A stretch of DNA of 64,000 nt from Spirulina major PCC 6313 (GCF_001890765.1 NZ_KV878783.1:1843548-1907547), one strand, 5' to 3'. Shown: positions 1 through 10,009, numbered from the stretch's first letter. Numbers and translations are program-made. The notes: generated by a model from the letters alone, not told the origin.

Positions 1-72
1 CGTATCGTCCACCACAAGGATATCGGCCGGAAGATCAGATTCAGATAAGGGGAGCGGAGTAAGTTCAGCCAT
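1..72 (-). CDS. Response regulator, N-terminal 24 codons only (cut by window edge)
   Basis: The complement of the first 72 bases reads from an ATG at 72 as MAELTPLPLSESDLPADILV followed by VDDT, and runs off the window. The hydrophobic strand ending in V-D-D is the opening strand and acidic pocket of a CheY-like receiver domain. The fragment lies 155 nt downstream of, and on the same strand as, the GGDEF response regulator, so the two may be one signalling unit. Output domain and length cannot be seen. Confidence 0.7.
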   Translation of the reverse strand, partial: MAELTPLPLSESDLPADILVVDDT

Positions 73-227
73 CAATGGAGATGAAAGGGACGTGTTCCTG
101 AACAATCGTCGAGAAAAAGCATTGCGGGAAACACAGTGAAATCACACAGATCAAGATTCAGACCATCCACCCTCCTTTATTGTACGAGGTGATTTAGATC
201 ACATTCAGGATGATCTGTCTGGATTAT

Positions 228-1253
228 TTAGGAATTTTTGGCGGCATCATAGTGAACGATACGATTGCGCCCAGCGGATTTGGCTAAATACAGTGCTTCA
301 TCGGCTTGGGCAATAAGTGCGGTGGGTTCCTTCGCTGCGGTGAAATCGATGCAGGCAATCCCTAAGCTAACGGTCACCGTGTCTTGAATTGTAGATTTTT
401 GGTGGGGAATCGCGGCCATGTTGACATGGCTTTGAATCGCTTGGGCAACGGACTGCGCTAGATCACGGTCCGCCTGGGGCAAAATCACCCCAAACTCTTC
501 CCCGCCATAGCGAGCGAGGAGGGCATGGGGAGGAGCAATGGTATCAATGGCCTTTTGGGTTGCTTGGACAAGGCGTTGGAGGCAGCGATCGCCCTCCAAA
601 TGCCCGTAATGATCATTAAACGCCTTAAAAAAATCCACATCATAGAGAATCAGTGCAATAGATCCCGCATCCGTCAACAGAATCCACCAACGCTGCAAAT
701 ATTCATCAAAGTGGCGACGGTTAGACGTGCCGGTCAATCCATCTTGGTTCGCCAACCCTTGCAGCTTTTCATTGGCCATTTGCAACGCCGTTTCCACCTT
801 GACCCGCTCTTGAATTTCCAGTTGCAATTGTTGATTGCGCATTTGCAATTGTTTTTGCAGCAGACAGATTTTAAGCTGATTTTCCACCCGCGCTAGCACC
901 TCAGCCCATTGAAAAGGCTTGGTAATGTAGTCAACTCCCCCCACTTCAAACGCTTTAACTTTATCCGTGACCTCATTAAACGCACTAATGAAAATGACCG
1001 GGACATCTTGCGTGAGAGCATCGGATTTTAGGGATTGGCAGACTTCATACCCATTCATTTGGGGCATGCTGATATCGAGCAAAATTAAGTCGGGTATGGC
1101 GGAACGGGCAGCCCGCAAACCGATTTCACCATTAATCACACCCCGCACGTCATATCCATGATTGGTCAGCAAGGTAGAAAGTAAGCGCACATTATTGGGC
1201 GTGTCATCAATGATCAGAATATTGCCCTTTACTGGTTCTGAGGGTTGGCTCAT
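228..1253 (-). CDS. Response regulator with GGDEF domain (diguanylate cyclase)
   Basis: This is a 341-residue protein when started at MSQPSEPVKG; the frame is open 21 codons further upstream but that stretch does not look like a receiver N-terminus. The receiver domain (residues about 10-125) has the D16-D17 pair and the phospho-acceptor D60 in LILLD. A coiled-coil-like linker (about 128-165) joins it to a GGDEF domain (about 168-335) with an intact GGEEF at 250-254, so c-di-GMP synthesis is expected. I see no RxxD inhibitory site just before GGEEF, so product feedback through that site is unlikely. The protein is cytosolic. It should convert a phospho-signal from an unseen histidine kinase into c-di-GMP. 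Confidence 0.9.
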   Translation of the reverse strand: MSQPSEPVKGNILIIDDTPNNVRLLSTLLTNHGYDVRGVINGEIGLRAARSAIPDLILLDISMPQMNGYEVCQSLKSDALTQDVPVIFISAFNEVTDKVKAFEVGGVDYITKPFQWAEVLARVENQLKICLLQKQLQMRNQQLQLEIQERVKVETALQMANEKLQGLANQDGLTGTSNRRHFDEYLQRWWILLTDAGSIALILYDVDFFKAFNDHYGHLEGDRCLQRLVQATQKAIDTIAPPHALLARYGGEEFGVILPQADRDLAQSVAQAIQSHVNMAAIPHQKSTIQDTVTVSLGIACIDFTAAKEPTALIAQADEALYLAKSAGRNRIVHYDAAKNS

Positions 1254-1465
1254 AGGGAATTGACAGACAAGGTTTGCGTAGAAACACCATCGGGGCAATA
1301 GATGGTTACTAGACACAATATCTCAATCCATTGACTCTCAGCAGCTATCTTTAAGCAGAAACTCGCGATCGCATTCCGCCGATATAGCAAATCCCCGATC
1401 AAGATTATGATGATTGGGGATTCACTGTTTAGAGATGTGGATACAGATTGTGCAGGAAAATTGGC

Positions 1466-2871
<1,406 letters not shown>

Positions 2872-3069
2872 ATGCCGTACGACCTTCAACTCATCCCCGG
2901 TGCAATCTTCGCCATCCTCGCAGACGTTGCCGAAACCCACACCTTAACGCTCAGCGATCGCTTCGGCTTAATGGCCGCCGTCATGGACGAACACCTCACC
3001 GAAGACGAGTGCCGTGCCATTAACCGCCTCCTCCGTGCCGTCCAACGCGGTCGCGTCTCCCTTGCCTAA
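2872..3069 (+). CDS. Small conserved cyanobacterial protein of unknown function
   Basis: A 65-residue product from ATG 2872 (MPYDLQLIPG). The frame also stays open to a GTG at 2833, but the internal ATG gives the more natural start. The protein is mostly helical, without membrane segments, and includes the segment LTEDECRAINRLLRAV. A strong hairpin terminator follows 50 bp after the stop, which supports a real transcription unit. I do not recognise a named function. Confidence 0.6.
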   Translation: MPYDLQLIPGAIFAILADVAETHTLTLSDRFGLMAAVMDEHLTEDECRAINRLLRAVQRGRVSLA

Positions 3070-3120
3070 TTTTCGCACCTAACCCCCCATCGCTTCACAA
3101 TCAAATCCCATGCTCTCACC

Positions 3121-3150
3121 TCAGCTCGGACCCCTCCGGGCTGATTTTTT
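3121..3150 (+). terminator. Rho-independent terminator
   Basis: A stem of ten pairs (one G-U) is formed by TCAGCTCGGA and TCCGGGCTGA around a CCCC loop, followed by six T. It ends the small gene upstream. Confidence 0.8.
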
Positions 3151-3189
3151 AATTGCCCCGACTGTCCCATCAAAATACTGCCAACACCC

Positions 3190-3225
3190 AAAAAAATAGG
3201 GACATTCCTGAAGCGGAATATCCCT
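3190..3225 (-). terminator. Rho-independent terminator of the PEP-CTERM gene
   Basis: On the minus strand AGGGATATTCC pairs with GGAATGTCCCT (one G-U) around a short loop and is followed by a run of seven T. It lies about 60 bp after the stop of the PEP-CTERM protein gene. Confidence 0.75.
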
Positions 3226-3283
3226 AATTCTCATTGCCAAGCGAAACGTTTTAGAGTGAGTTCACCCTAACGGTGATGAAAAC

Positions 3284-3904
3284 CTAGGCTTTGGTGCTGC
3301 GCTTTTTCAGCCAGGTTCCCATGCCCACAGCCAAGCCTGCACCAATCATCGAGAAGGGTTCGGGCGTGCCGGTGCTGGGCTTTTCAGTTTGAGCCACTGC
3401 GATGGTCATGTGGGACAAGTCTTTACCATTTGCTGTGGCGAACTGACCGCCGAAAGAACCACCCGTCAGTTTTGCAGCATCAACCCCTTCAAAAGCGTAA
3501 GCATAGTAACCGGTGGCGGTTTTCACACTGACGACCACGTTACCGTAGAAGCTATCACCAAGAAGTGCAGACCAGGAACCACTGACGCTTTCATCAGCAC
3601 TGACGCTACCACCATCATCAGATTTACCCAAGACTGACCAGTTCATGCCGCTGGTGTCGAAGCCGCTGAACAGGTCACCACTGCCGAGCTTGCTGAGGAG
3701 AGTACCTTTGTTGCCGGTATCATTACCTTCTTCCGCAGCACAGGTAGCGAAGGAGAAAATGTCGGTACTTACCGATCCAGAGGCGCAGTCGGCAAGAGCT
3801 TGTTGGGTATTATTCGGTCTAGCGGAGGCTTGGTCTGCGATCATGCCGATTGCTGCGGTACCAACCAAGGCGGAAATAGCTAGAGTAGAGATTAAGCGTT
3901 TCAT
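3284..3904 (-). CDS. PEP-CTERM sorting domain protein, exported
   Basis: This 206-residue protein has a signal peptide (MKRLISTLAISALVGTAAIG, cleavage probably after ASA near residue 28). A Gly/Ser-rich secreted domain follows. The C-terminus is a PEP-CTERM-type anchor: TPEPFSMIGAG, a short hydrophobic stretch, then the basic tail WLKKRSTKA. By family knowledge such proteins are exported and processed at the PEP motif by an exosortase. The middle domain is not one I recognise. It contains two Cys close to the N-terminus (DCASG and TCAAE) that could form a disulfide. It stands alone with its own terminator. Confidence 0.85.
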   Translation of the reverse strand: MKRLISTLAISALVGTAAIGMIADQASARPNNTQQALADCASGSVSTDIFSFATCAAEEGNDTGNKGTLLSKLGSGDLFSGFDTSGMNWSVLGKSDDGGSVSADESVSGSWSALLGDSFYGNVVVSVKTATGYYAYAFEGVDAAKLTGGSFGGQFATANGKDLSHMTIAVAQTEKPSTGTPEPFSMIGAGLAVGMGTWLKKRSTKA

Positions 3905-4401
3905 TTTTTACCCTCCCACGAGTAACTAGGCGTTTTTAATGTTGTACTTGGCAGCGTTTTTAGCTTTTCCCCCGCTGCTCCTTCAGAATAACCTGATTGC
4001 CTAGGCGATTCAATAAAGTTCCCATGAAGATCTGTCGATTATTTGTAAAGAGTGGTCAAATGATTTTTAAACTGCCACGGTGAAATGTATTAAATAAATG
4101 GTCTATTTGGCTGGTGTTCTTACCAAGAGTCGAGCATTGTGAACCTTGATAAACAGGGTATTGCAGCACCATTGAAATTGAATTTCAAGCCATTTTCTAG
4201 ACTGATTAAATACGTAAAAATACTTATTTTTTGTTGGGAGCAAAGTTGAGGTAGGTGCTTTTTGCGTAAAAACACGGATACATATTTTTTCATGCATTGT
4301 TTTGATTCCAGGCGATCGCTCTAGGGATCTATTGGGGAATCCGTGTTTACACGCAATCTTGAGGTTTAGGTACTCAAGATCATGGTGTGTTTTTCTAGGA
4401 A
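3905..4401. other. Intergenic region upstream of the PEP-CTERM gene
   Basis: About 500 bp, AT-rich in 4020-4290, between the PEP-CTERM start and the end of the methyltransferase gene. An open frame of 111 codons on the minus strand (4103-4438) has no recognisable composition and overlaps the methyltransferase, so I do not call it. The promoter of the PEP-CTERM gene should lie just above 3905. Confidence 0.4.
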
Positions 4402-5547
4402 TTACGGAGAAACGGGGAAGCTTGGTTCTTGAAGGCAACGGAGAGGCGTTTCGCGTTGGGTTGGGGTTAAGCCGCGCTGTTGAAGTAAGACCCCAAAGCC
4501 GCCGAGGCCGGTGGGATTGATCAGTTGATGCAGATGGCTGCGCCGTTGCAGGATTTGGGGGAGGGTGTAGCTGCCGTTGGAGAGGGCGGTGAGGCGATCG
4601 CCTAATCCCAACGCCATCAACATCATCGCCTGTGGGGTAAAGCCAAGGCGATGCAGTCCGGCAGCAGTGCCGTACTGTTCGAGGGCGGTGAAGTTGACAT
4701 GGGCGGTGAGGTCTTGGCGGCCCAGGTTGACGTAGGGGTTGTTGTGGTGGCGGTGTTGGTAATAGGCTTGGAGCGTGCCTTGGTGGCGTTGGGGGTGGTA
4801 GTAGCGATCGCTGCTATAGCCGTAGTCAATGGTGAAGAGATAACCCTGATCCAGTTTTTGGCCAACGGTGTGCAGCCAACCAAGGGCGGCGAGATTCACC
4901 TCGGTACGGTAGCCGTCGGGATAGGTGGGGCCCGGTAGGGGAATCGCGAGATCTGCAAAATAGGTCTGAAGTTGCGGCGTTGAGAGCGGGCCAACGGTTT
5001 CCGTTAGACCGTCCGAGGTGGCATTAACATAGACCTCCTGAAGTTGGCCCCCTTGGATCACCACTTGATGCACGGGAAACGCATCGACCAGTTCATTAGA
5101 AAAACAACAGCCCCGAATTGAATCGGCGGGGATGTCGTCCCAAGTCTGCCAGGTGACGGGATGGGGGGCGAGTTTGGCCTGTTGGGTCTGACGTTTTTGG
5201 GGCGATCGCTCCACAATTTGATAATTCAGATGAGCGTAGAATTCCGGCTCTGATCCTTGGATCGCGTCAAGAATATGCAAGGCGGTATCGCCTTCACCGG
5301 CTCCCATTTCCAGGATGGTGAAAGGGTCGGGGCGGTGCAAAATTTCCCAACATTGGCGAAATTGCACGGCGAGGAGTTCACCAAAGTCGCGATCGCAACT
5401 GGCCGCTGTGAAAAAATCCCCCTCTGGGCCAATGGGGGCGGTGTTGTAATAGCCAAATTCGGGATGATACAGCACCGTATCCATATAATCGGCAAAGGTG
5501 AGGGGAGAGCGATCGCACAGCACCGCCAGTAGATCCGCAGTTGTCAT
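4402..5547 (-). CDS. Class I SAM-dependent methyltransferase, MidA/NDUFAF7 (DUF185) family
   Basis: A 381-residue protein from ATG 5547 (MTTADLLAVL). An upstream in-frame Met at 5601 would add 18 unlikely residues. The N-terminus FADYMDTVLYHPEFGYY is the hallmark of the family. The SAM-binding loop LEMGAGEGDTAL lies near residue 78, and CFSNELVDAFPVHQV (about 148) is the second family motif. Mitochondrial members methylate an arginine of a complex I subunit. In cyanobacteria the substrate is unknown, and a role with NDH-1 is inference only. The protein is cytosolic. Confidence 0.88.
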   Translation of the reverse strand: MTTADLLAVLCDRSPLTFADYMDTVLYHPEFGYYNTAPIGPEGDFFTAASCDRDFGELLAVQFRQCWEILHRPDPFTILEMGAGEGDTALHILDAIQGSEPEFYAHLNYQIVERSPQKRQTQQAKLAPHPVTWQTWDDIPADSIRGCCFSNELVDAFPVHQVVIQGGQLQEVYVNATSDGLTETVGPLSTPQLQTYFADLAIPLPGPTYPDGYRTEVNLAALGWLHTVGQKLDQGYLFTIDYGYSSDRYYHPQRHQGTLQAYYQHRHHNNPYVNLGRQDLTAHVNFTALEQYGTAAGLHRLGFTPQAMMLMALGLGDRLTALSNGSYTLPQILQRRSHLHQLINPTGLGGFGVLLQQRGLTPTQRETPLRCLQEPSFPVSP

Positions 5548-5726
5548 GATGTCCTCAAGATTTTTATCCCTATCCTGATGCGGGGCGGGGCAAGTTGGCA
5601 ATACGACGCGAAGCCGGGGGATGAATCGATGGGGAGCTATCAGCAGGTCATAAGGGGGTGTTAATGGCCCGGCAGGTTTAGGGGAAGGTGGATTAAACTG
5701 GGAAAAACTTTACGTCTGGAGTAGCC

Positions 5727-6773
5727 ATGGTTAATCGCAAGGTGGTCGCGTTGGTGTTGGCGGTGTCGTTGGGCTTTGCGCCGCAGGGGGCGATGGCTCA
5801 GACGGTCAATCAACTTTTTGAGCAGGGCAATGCAGCCCAAGCGCAGGGTCGTTTTGCTGAAGCAGAGAGGGTGTTTCGGCAAGTGCTACAGGCCGAACCA
5901 AATAATACTGTCGCTCACTACAATCTCGGTCTTGCCCTGAGAAAGCAAGGAAACCTAACAGCAGCGATCGCATCCTACCGACGGGCGCTCCAAATTGACC
6001 CCAATAATGCTGCTGCTCACAACAATCTCGGTCTTGCCCTGTATCAGCAAGGGAACCTAACAGCAGCGATCGCCTCCTACCGACGGGCGCTCCAAATTGA
6101 CCCTAACTATGCTTTTGCTCACTACAATCTCGGTCTTGCCCTGAAAGACCAAGGGAACCTAGAAGCAGCGATCGCCTCCTACCGACGGGCGCTCCAAATT
6201 GACCCTAACGATGCTTTTGCTCACAACAATCTCGGTAATGCCCTGAGTGACCAAGGAAAACTAGCAGAAGCGATCGCATCCTACCGACGGGCGCTCGAAA
6301 TTGACCCTAACGATGCCATTGCTCACAACAATCTCGGTTTTGCCCTGAGTGACCAAGGAAAACTAGCAGAAGCGATCGCATCCTACCGACGGGCGCTCCA
6401 AATTGACCCTAACTATGCCATTGCTCACAACAATCTCGGTATTGCCCTGTCTGACCAAGGAAACCTAGAAGCAGCGATCGCCTCCTTCCAACGGGCGCTC
6501 CAAATTGACCTTAACTATACTGATGCTCACATTGGTCTCGGTAATGCCCTGTCTGAGCAAGGGAACCTAGAAGCAGCGATCGCCTCCTTCCAACGGGCGC
6601 TCCAAATTGATCCTAACTATGCCCTTGCTCACAACAATCTCGGTTTTGCCCTGTATACCCAAGGGAAACTTGATGAAGCGATCGCATCCTACCGACGGGC
6701 GCTCGAAATTGACCCTAATCACACTCGTGCTCGCAATAATCTTAGGAATGCGTTGAGAGACCAAAACAACTAG
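5727..6773 (+). CDS. Secreted TPR-repeat protein
   Basis: A 348-residue protein. The signal peptide is MVNRKVVALVLAVSLGFAPQ with cleavage after AMA near residue 24. About nine 34-residue TPR units follow (pattern AHNNLGxALxxQGxLxxAIASYRRALQIDPN) and fill the rest of the chain. At DNA level the units are near-identical with a 102-nt period, and each carries a HIP1-type GCGATCGC in the AIAS codons. TPR arrays are protein-protein scaffolds, and this one would act in the periplasm. The start at 5727 has a good upstream context and gives a proper signal peptide. No partner can be named. Confidence 0.85.
   Translation: MVNRKVVALVLAVSLGFAPQGAMAQTVNQLFEQGNAAQAQGRFAEAERVFRQVLQAEPNNTVAHYNLGLALRKQGNLTAAIASYRRALQIDPNNAAAHNNLGLALYQQGNLTAAIASYRRALQIDPNYAFAHYNLGLALKDQGNLEAAIASYRRALQIDPNDAFAHNNLGNALSDQGKLAEAIASYRRALEIDPNDAIAHNNLGFALSDQGKLAEAIASYRRALQIDPNYAIAHNNLGIALSDQGNLEAAIASFQRALQIDLNYTDAHIGLGNALSEQGNLEAAIASFQRALQIDPNYALAHNNLGFALYTQGKLDEAIASYRRALEIDPNHTRARNNLRNALRDQNN
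5921..6760 (+). repeat. 102-nt coding tandem repeat (TPR units)
   Basis: The phrase CAATCTCGGT recurs at 5921, 6023 and then every 102 nt to about 6636 (one unit reads TTGGTCTCGGT). Units differ mainly in the two codons before CTCGGT and in the segment before GCGATCGC. This is a homogenised coding repeat. Confidence 0.85.
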
Positions 6774-6859
6774 AAGCAGCGATCTCCGCCTGCTAACAGG
6801 TGATCCAACTCGACCGCACCACCTAAACTAGAGCCGAGGGATATACCACAACAGCGACG

Positions 6860-7456
6860 ATGAGCGACTTTGCACAACAAAGCCTCAGTTGGCAATTCAG
6901 CCAATGGCAGCGGCAGATTGGGGAATGGTGGGACTGGCAAACCCGTCAGCTCAACGGCCCTGATGAAACGGACGTGGCCCAATGGCTGATGTCTCCCCCC
7001 TGGCAACTCCTGCGCCAGCTCATTTTTTGGGGAGGGTTAATCGCCCTCGGTCTTTGGAGCCTGTGGGTTGTGGGGCGAGGCCTTGCCCCCTACGTTAAAT
7101 CATGGCGCACCCGCAATCAGCGCGATCGCACCACCGCCCCCTCATCCCTCCAGCACACCGCCGCCCAATGGCAAACCGAAGCCAAACAACAGTATCTCAA
7201 GGGTCACTATCGCCAAGCCTGTCTCTGTCTTTACTTGGGAATGCTCCAAATTCTCCACGATCGCCACATCGCCCCCCATCTCCCCAGCCGCACCGATGGC
7301 GAATATCGCCAGTTAATCCAAACCCTCCCCCGCCCTGACCCCTACTTCACCCTCTTGGTGATGCACCAAGGTCTAAAATTTGGGGATACACGCCCCACAG
7401 CGGCATTGTTCGATCGCTGTTGGCACGCTTATTCTGACCTCTCAACCCATTCATAA
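6860..7456 (+). CDS. DUF4129 domain membrane protein
   Basis: A 198-residue protein with one membrane segment (LIFWGGLIALGLWSLWVVG, about residues 55-73). The cytoplasmic DUF4129 domain (about 105-195) carries YLKGHYRQACLCLYLGMLQIL and ends in FDRCWHAYSDLSTHS. In many bacteria DUF4129 proteins are encoded with DUF4350 proteins and MoxR ATPases; their biochemical role is unsettled. The DUF4350 gene is found here only after a toxin-antitoxin cassette. The last 115 bases of this gene are present again just before DUF4350, so the two genes were probably once overlapping neighbours. Confidence 0.8.
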   Translation: MSDFAQQSLSWQFSQWQRQIGEWWDWQTRQLNGPDETDVAQWLMSPPWQLLRQLIFWGGLIALGLWSLWVVGRGLAPYVKSWRTRNQRDRTTAPSSLQHTAAQWQTEAKQQYLKGHYRQACLCLYLGMLQILHDRHIAPHLPSRTDGEYRQLIQTLPRPDPYFTLLVMHQGLKFGDTRPTAALFDRCWHAYSDLSTHS

Positions 7457-7464
7457 AGCAGCGT
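7342..7464 (+). repeat. Left copy of duplicated DUF4129 3' end (123 bp)
   Basis: This stretch encodes the last 37 codons of the DUF4129 gene plus the following GCAGCGT. It is matched base for base in length by 8234-8356. The differences I see are nearly all at third codon positions, with one Ala/Thr change and TAA for TGA. Confidence 0.9.
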
Positions 7465-7516
7465 CACTTTTTCACCTGCACCCAATACACTCAAAAAAAA
7501 TCTCCATTCACCCACG

Positions 7517-7834
7517 ATGAATCATCTCCCCGATCACCTTCCCCCAGAGCGCGATCGCATCCTCGATACCCTCCGTCACTTTGCCCCCCACCTACACGAA
7601 AAATATGGTGTAACCCGCCTTGGCATTTTTGGATCAGTCGCTCGCAACGAAGCCACCGCCACCAGTGATATCGATATCGTGCTGGAATTAACAGAACCCG
7701 ACCTGTTCACCATGGTGGATATCAAAACCGATCTCGAACACAGGTTTCAACGCTCTATCGACCTCATTCGCTATCGCCCCCGCATGAATCACTACCTCAA
7801 ACGCAGAATCGATCGCGACGCAATTTACATCTGA
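7517..7834 (+). CDS. MNT-type nucleotidyltransferase, antitoxin of a HEPN/MNT pair
   Basis: A 105-residue minimal nucleotidyltransferase. The G-S pocket and the two catalytic Asp are present in LGIFGSVARNEATATSDIDI (residues about 35-54), with a third acidic residue in the strand near IDLI. By family knowledge MntA proteins neutralise the neighbouring HEPN toxin by AMPylating it. The partner HEPN gene starts 8 nt after the stop, as usual. The pair sits inside a duplication of the 3' end of the DUF4129 gene. Confidence 0.9.
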   Translation: MNHLPDHLPPERDRILDTLRHFAPHLHEKYGVTRLGIFGSVARNEATATSDIDIVLELTEPDLFTMVDIKTDLEHRFQRSIDLIRYRPRMNHYLKRRIDRDAIYI

Positions 7835-7841
7835 ATTGCCA

Positions 7842-8216
7842 ATGTCTGACCCGACACTAATTTACGAAAAACTCCTACAAATTCATGAAGCGTTGCAACG
7901 GATCAATCGCCGATTCGCACAAATTTCACACCCTGATGACTTTCTAGACACCGATCGGGGTCAAGATTTGCTGGATGCGATCAGCATGATGTTGATTGCA
8001 ATTGGTGAAAATCTAAAATGGCTGGATCGGGAAACGAATGGCAAAATTTTCGCCCCCTATCCACAAGTCAACTGGCGCGGTGCAAAGGGTGTGCGTGATG
8101 TTTTAGCGCATCGCTATTTTGATATTGATGCCGAAGAAATTTTCACACTGTGCCAAAAACAACTTCCCGAAATAATCAATGCAATTCAATCCATCCTCAA
8201 CGACTATGAAGACTAA
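7842..8216 (+). CDS. HEPN (DUF86) toxin, putative RNase
   Basis: A 124-residue protein from ATG 7842 (MSDPTLIYEK); a TTG two codons earlier is the only in-frame alternative. It has the HEPN helical fold with the R-x4-H active-site motif in RDVLAHRYFDID near residue 88, including the HRY that in related toxins is the site of antitoxin AMPylation. It forms a two-gene toxin-antitoxin operon with the MNT gene just upstream. Confidence 0.9.
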   Translation: MSDPTLIYEKLLQIHEALQRINRRFAQISHPDDFLDTDRGQDLLDAISMMLIAIGENLKWLDRETNGKIFAPYPQVNWRGAKGVRDVLAHRYFDIDAEEIFTLCQKQLPEIINAIQSILNDYED

Positions 8217-8233
8217 CTCTGTCCGGCTAATCT

Positions 8234-8356
8234 CTATTTCACCCTTCTTGTCATGCACCAAGGCCTAAAATTTGGGGATACACGCCCCACAGCGGCATTG
8301 TTCGATCGCTGCTGGCATACTTACTCTGACCTCTCAACCCATTCATGATGCAGCGT
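8234..8356 (+). repeat. Right copy of duplicated DUF4129 3' end (123 bp)
   Basis: Read in the right frame this encodes YFTLLVMHQGLKFGDT and the remaining DUF4129 tail to SDLSTHS and TGA. That TGA overlaps the ATG ATG start of the DUF4350 gene, which looks like the ancestral gene junction. The left copy ends TCATAAAGCAGCGT where this one reads TCATGATGCAGCGT. Confidence 0.9.
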
Positions 8357-9496
8357 TTACGACGGCACGGGCTGCGGGGGGTTTTCGGTGTGGTGGGATT
8401 GGTCTTTTTAATCAGTCTTGCGATCGCCCCCGCTCAAACCCCCCTCTATTCCGGCTCCACCTATACCCGTGGCCCCGAAGGCTACGGGGCTTGGTACGCT
8501 TGGGCCCAGGCAGAAGGCATGGATCTCCAACGCTGGCAACGGCCCGCTGCGGATTTTTCCGCTACTCACGCTGGTTCGCCCGGCCAAACCTTCCTGCAAA
8601 TTTATCCCTCCCTCATCCCTGACCCTTCCCCCAGTCCAGAGCTAGCCGCCTGGATCAGCGCGGGCAATACCCTGGTGCAGGTGGGCGTTCGTCAGCCGGT
8701 CACCGCTGCCCCCTTCGAGAGTAAACCGAATACCCCGTGGGGGGCGGGTGAACTCGATACCCGCCGCCGTAAATTAGAAGCCACAGCGGGGATTTGGTCT
8801 GACCCTTATGGGGCGATCGCTTGGCGGGAATCGGTGGGTAATGGGGAAATGATTCGAGTCACAACCCCCTTTTTGGCGGCCAATGCCTACCAAGAGACGC
8901 GGGCCAATTTTCAACTGTTGGCCCATCTGGTGGTGCAGCCTCAAGATCCCCTCGGTACTGCGATTGATTTTCAGGCGCGGGCGGTGTGGGTGGATGAATA
9001 TTTGCATGGTTATGAAGAGGAAGGCGCGATCGCAGCCGATCCTGACCGCGATACCCTCTGGGGTTATCTCGCCCAAACGGCCCTCGCGCCGCTAGCGATC
9101 CAAGGTGCGATCGCCACTCTGATCGCTCTCATCGCCCTCAATCGTCGCTTTGGAGCCGCCCAACCCCTCACCCCGCCCATGGAAAACAATAGCCAAGCCT
9201 ATATCAACGCCCTCGCCTCAGTCCTCGCCAAAGCCGAACAGCATCACTTTGTCCTGCAACTGCTTAGTGCGGAAAAACAACGCCAATTACAACATCAGCT
9301 TGGCCTCGGCAGTACATTGCTGACCCCCGATGACCTGCGGGCGGCTTGGGTAGAACGGGGGCGATCGCTCCGTGACCTCAATCGCGTCCTCCATCTGCAA
9401 ACGAAATCCCGCCTCAGCAAAGGGGAACTACAGCAATGGCTCCAACAGTGGGAGGCGATCATTACGAAAATAGTGCGGGAGTCTGAAAGGTGTTGA
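8345..9496 (+). CDS. DUF4350 domain membrane protein
   Basis: A 383-residue protein with an N-terminal membrane segment (GVFGVVGLVFLISLAIAP, about 11-28), a large extracytoplasmic DUF4350 domain with YSGSTYTRGPEGYGAWYAWA near its start, and a second membrane segment near 250-270 (LAIQGAIATLIALIALN). The C-terminal part is cytoplasmic and helical. The function is unknown; association with DUF4129 is common. The last codons (KIVRESERC) are written by a 26-bp interspersed repeat, so the natural C-terminus has probably been replaced. Confidence 0.82.
   Translation: MMQRLRRHGLRGVFGVVGLVFLISLAIAPAQTPLYSGSTYTRGPEGYGAWYAWAQAEGMDLQRWQRPAADFSATHAGSPGQTFLQIYPSLIPDPSPSPELAAWISAGNTLVQVGVRQPVTAAPFESKPNTPWGAGELDTRRRKLEATAGIWSDPYGAIAWRESVGNGEMIRVTTPFLAANAYQETRANFQLLAHLVVQPQDPLGTAIDFQARAVWVDEYLHGYEEEGAIAADPDRDTLWGYLAQTALAPLAIQGAIATLIALIALNRRFGAAQPLTPPMENNSQAYINALASVLAKAEQHHFVLQLLSAEKQRQLQHQLGLGSTLLTPDDLRAAWVERGRSLRDLNRVLHLQTKSRLSKGELQQWLQQWEAIITKIVRESERC
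9464..9489 (+). repeat. 26-bp interspersed repeat, copy 1 (half of a hairpin element)
   Basis: ACGAAAATAGTGCGGGAGTC plus TGAAAG is identical to 18817-18842. At the second site the same sequence forms the right arm of an inverted repeat. Here it forms the junction between the 3' end of the DUF4350 gene and a DUF1828 gene remnant. Confidence 0.75.
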
Positions 9497-9658
9497 CCAA
9501 CGGTTTGCAGATCCAACCACCGCAGGGTTTCACCTAAATCTGTGAGAGTTTGAGTTTCGGGTGTAAGGTGTCCGAATCCGCACAAAACCATTCACCTCAG
9601 AACAGGTGTAGAGTTGCCCGATAGTATCTGTGATGGTTTGGCAGGGTGTGGTGTTCAT
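9488..9658 (-). pseudogene. Remnant of a DUF1828-like gene
   Basis: From ATG 9658 the minus strand reads MNTTPCQTITDTIGQLYTCS then EVNGFVRIRTPYT, and hits a stop in that frame. A second frame continues with PETQTLTDLGETLRWLDLQT, the conserved central motif of DUF1828 proteins. An internal deletion with frameshift between the two parts and loss of the C-terminal half explain the picture. The ATG overlaps the stop of the upstream 102-codon gene (ATGA), so the two were co-translated. Confidence 0.55.
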
Positions 9659-9963
9659 AGGAACAGGTCAAGCTGGGTGGGTGGGGGAGTGTCCATCCTC
9701 CCATTATGGTGAATTTTCGCCTCTTGGCAGAATTGTTCCCAAACCCGCACCGGATCGGTGGCAGGGGCCGTGATGATGTGGTAGGAGAGAGCAACAATGA
9801 TTGGGTTGTAGCTGCCTTTGAGGAACAGAGGATAACCAGCGGGGCTAAGGATTTCGACACGGAAACCTGACCGGGGCGATCGCTCTTGTGTCCAAGTAAT
9901 ATCACCATCGATCACTTTTTCAGGATCATTGATCAGGGTTTCAAATTCGGCTTGGGTGAGCAT
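9655..9963 (-). CDS. Small protein of unknown function, partner of a DUF1828 gene
   Basis: A 102-residue protein starting MLTQAEFETLINDPEKVIDG. It is soluble, with no signal or membrane segment. I do not recognise the family with certainty. Its stop codon overlaps the start of a broken DUF1828 gene. Because DUF1828 proteins often sit in phage or defence contexts, this may be the surviving half of an imported pair (inference). Its composition matches its neighbours and the frame is clean. Confidence 0.55.
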   Translation of the reverse strand: MLTQAEFETLINDPEKVIDGDITWTQERSPRSGFRVEILSPAGYPLFLKGSYNPIIVALSYHIITAPATDPVRVWEQFCQEAKIHHNGRMDTPPPTQLDLFL

Positions 9964-10009
9964 GATCGCCCTTTCCTATTGAACATTGAGATAGACGAAT
10001 CTCAGTCAA

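Noticed and set aside
4103-4438. 111-codon ORF on the minus strand
   Set aside because: It overlaps the methyltransferase gene, has no family-like composition and lies in AT-rich sequence.
9987-10004. Small hairpin TGAGAT-AGACGA-ATCTCA as a crtB terminator
   Set aside because: The stem is only six pairs and there is no T run.
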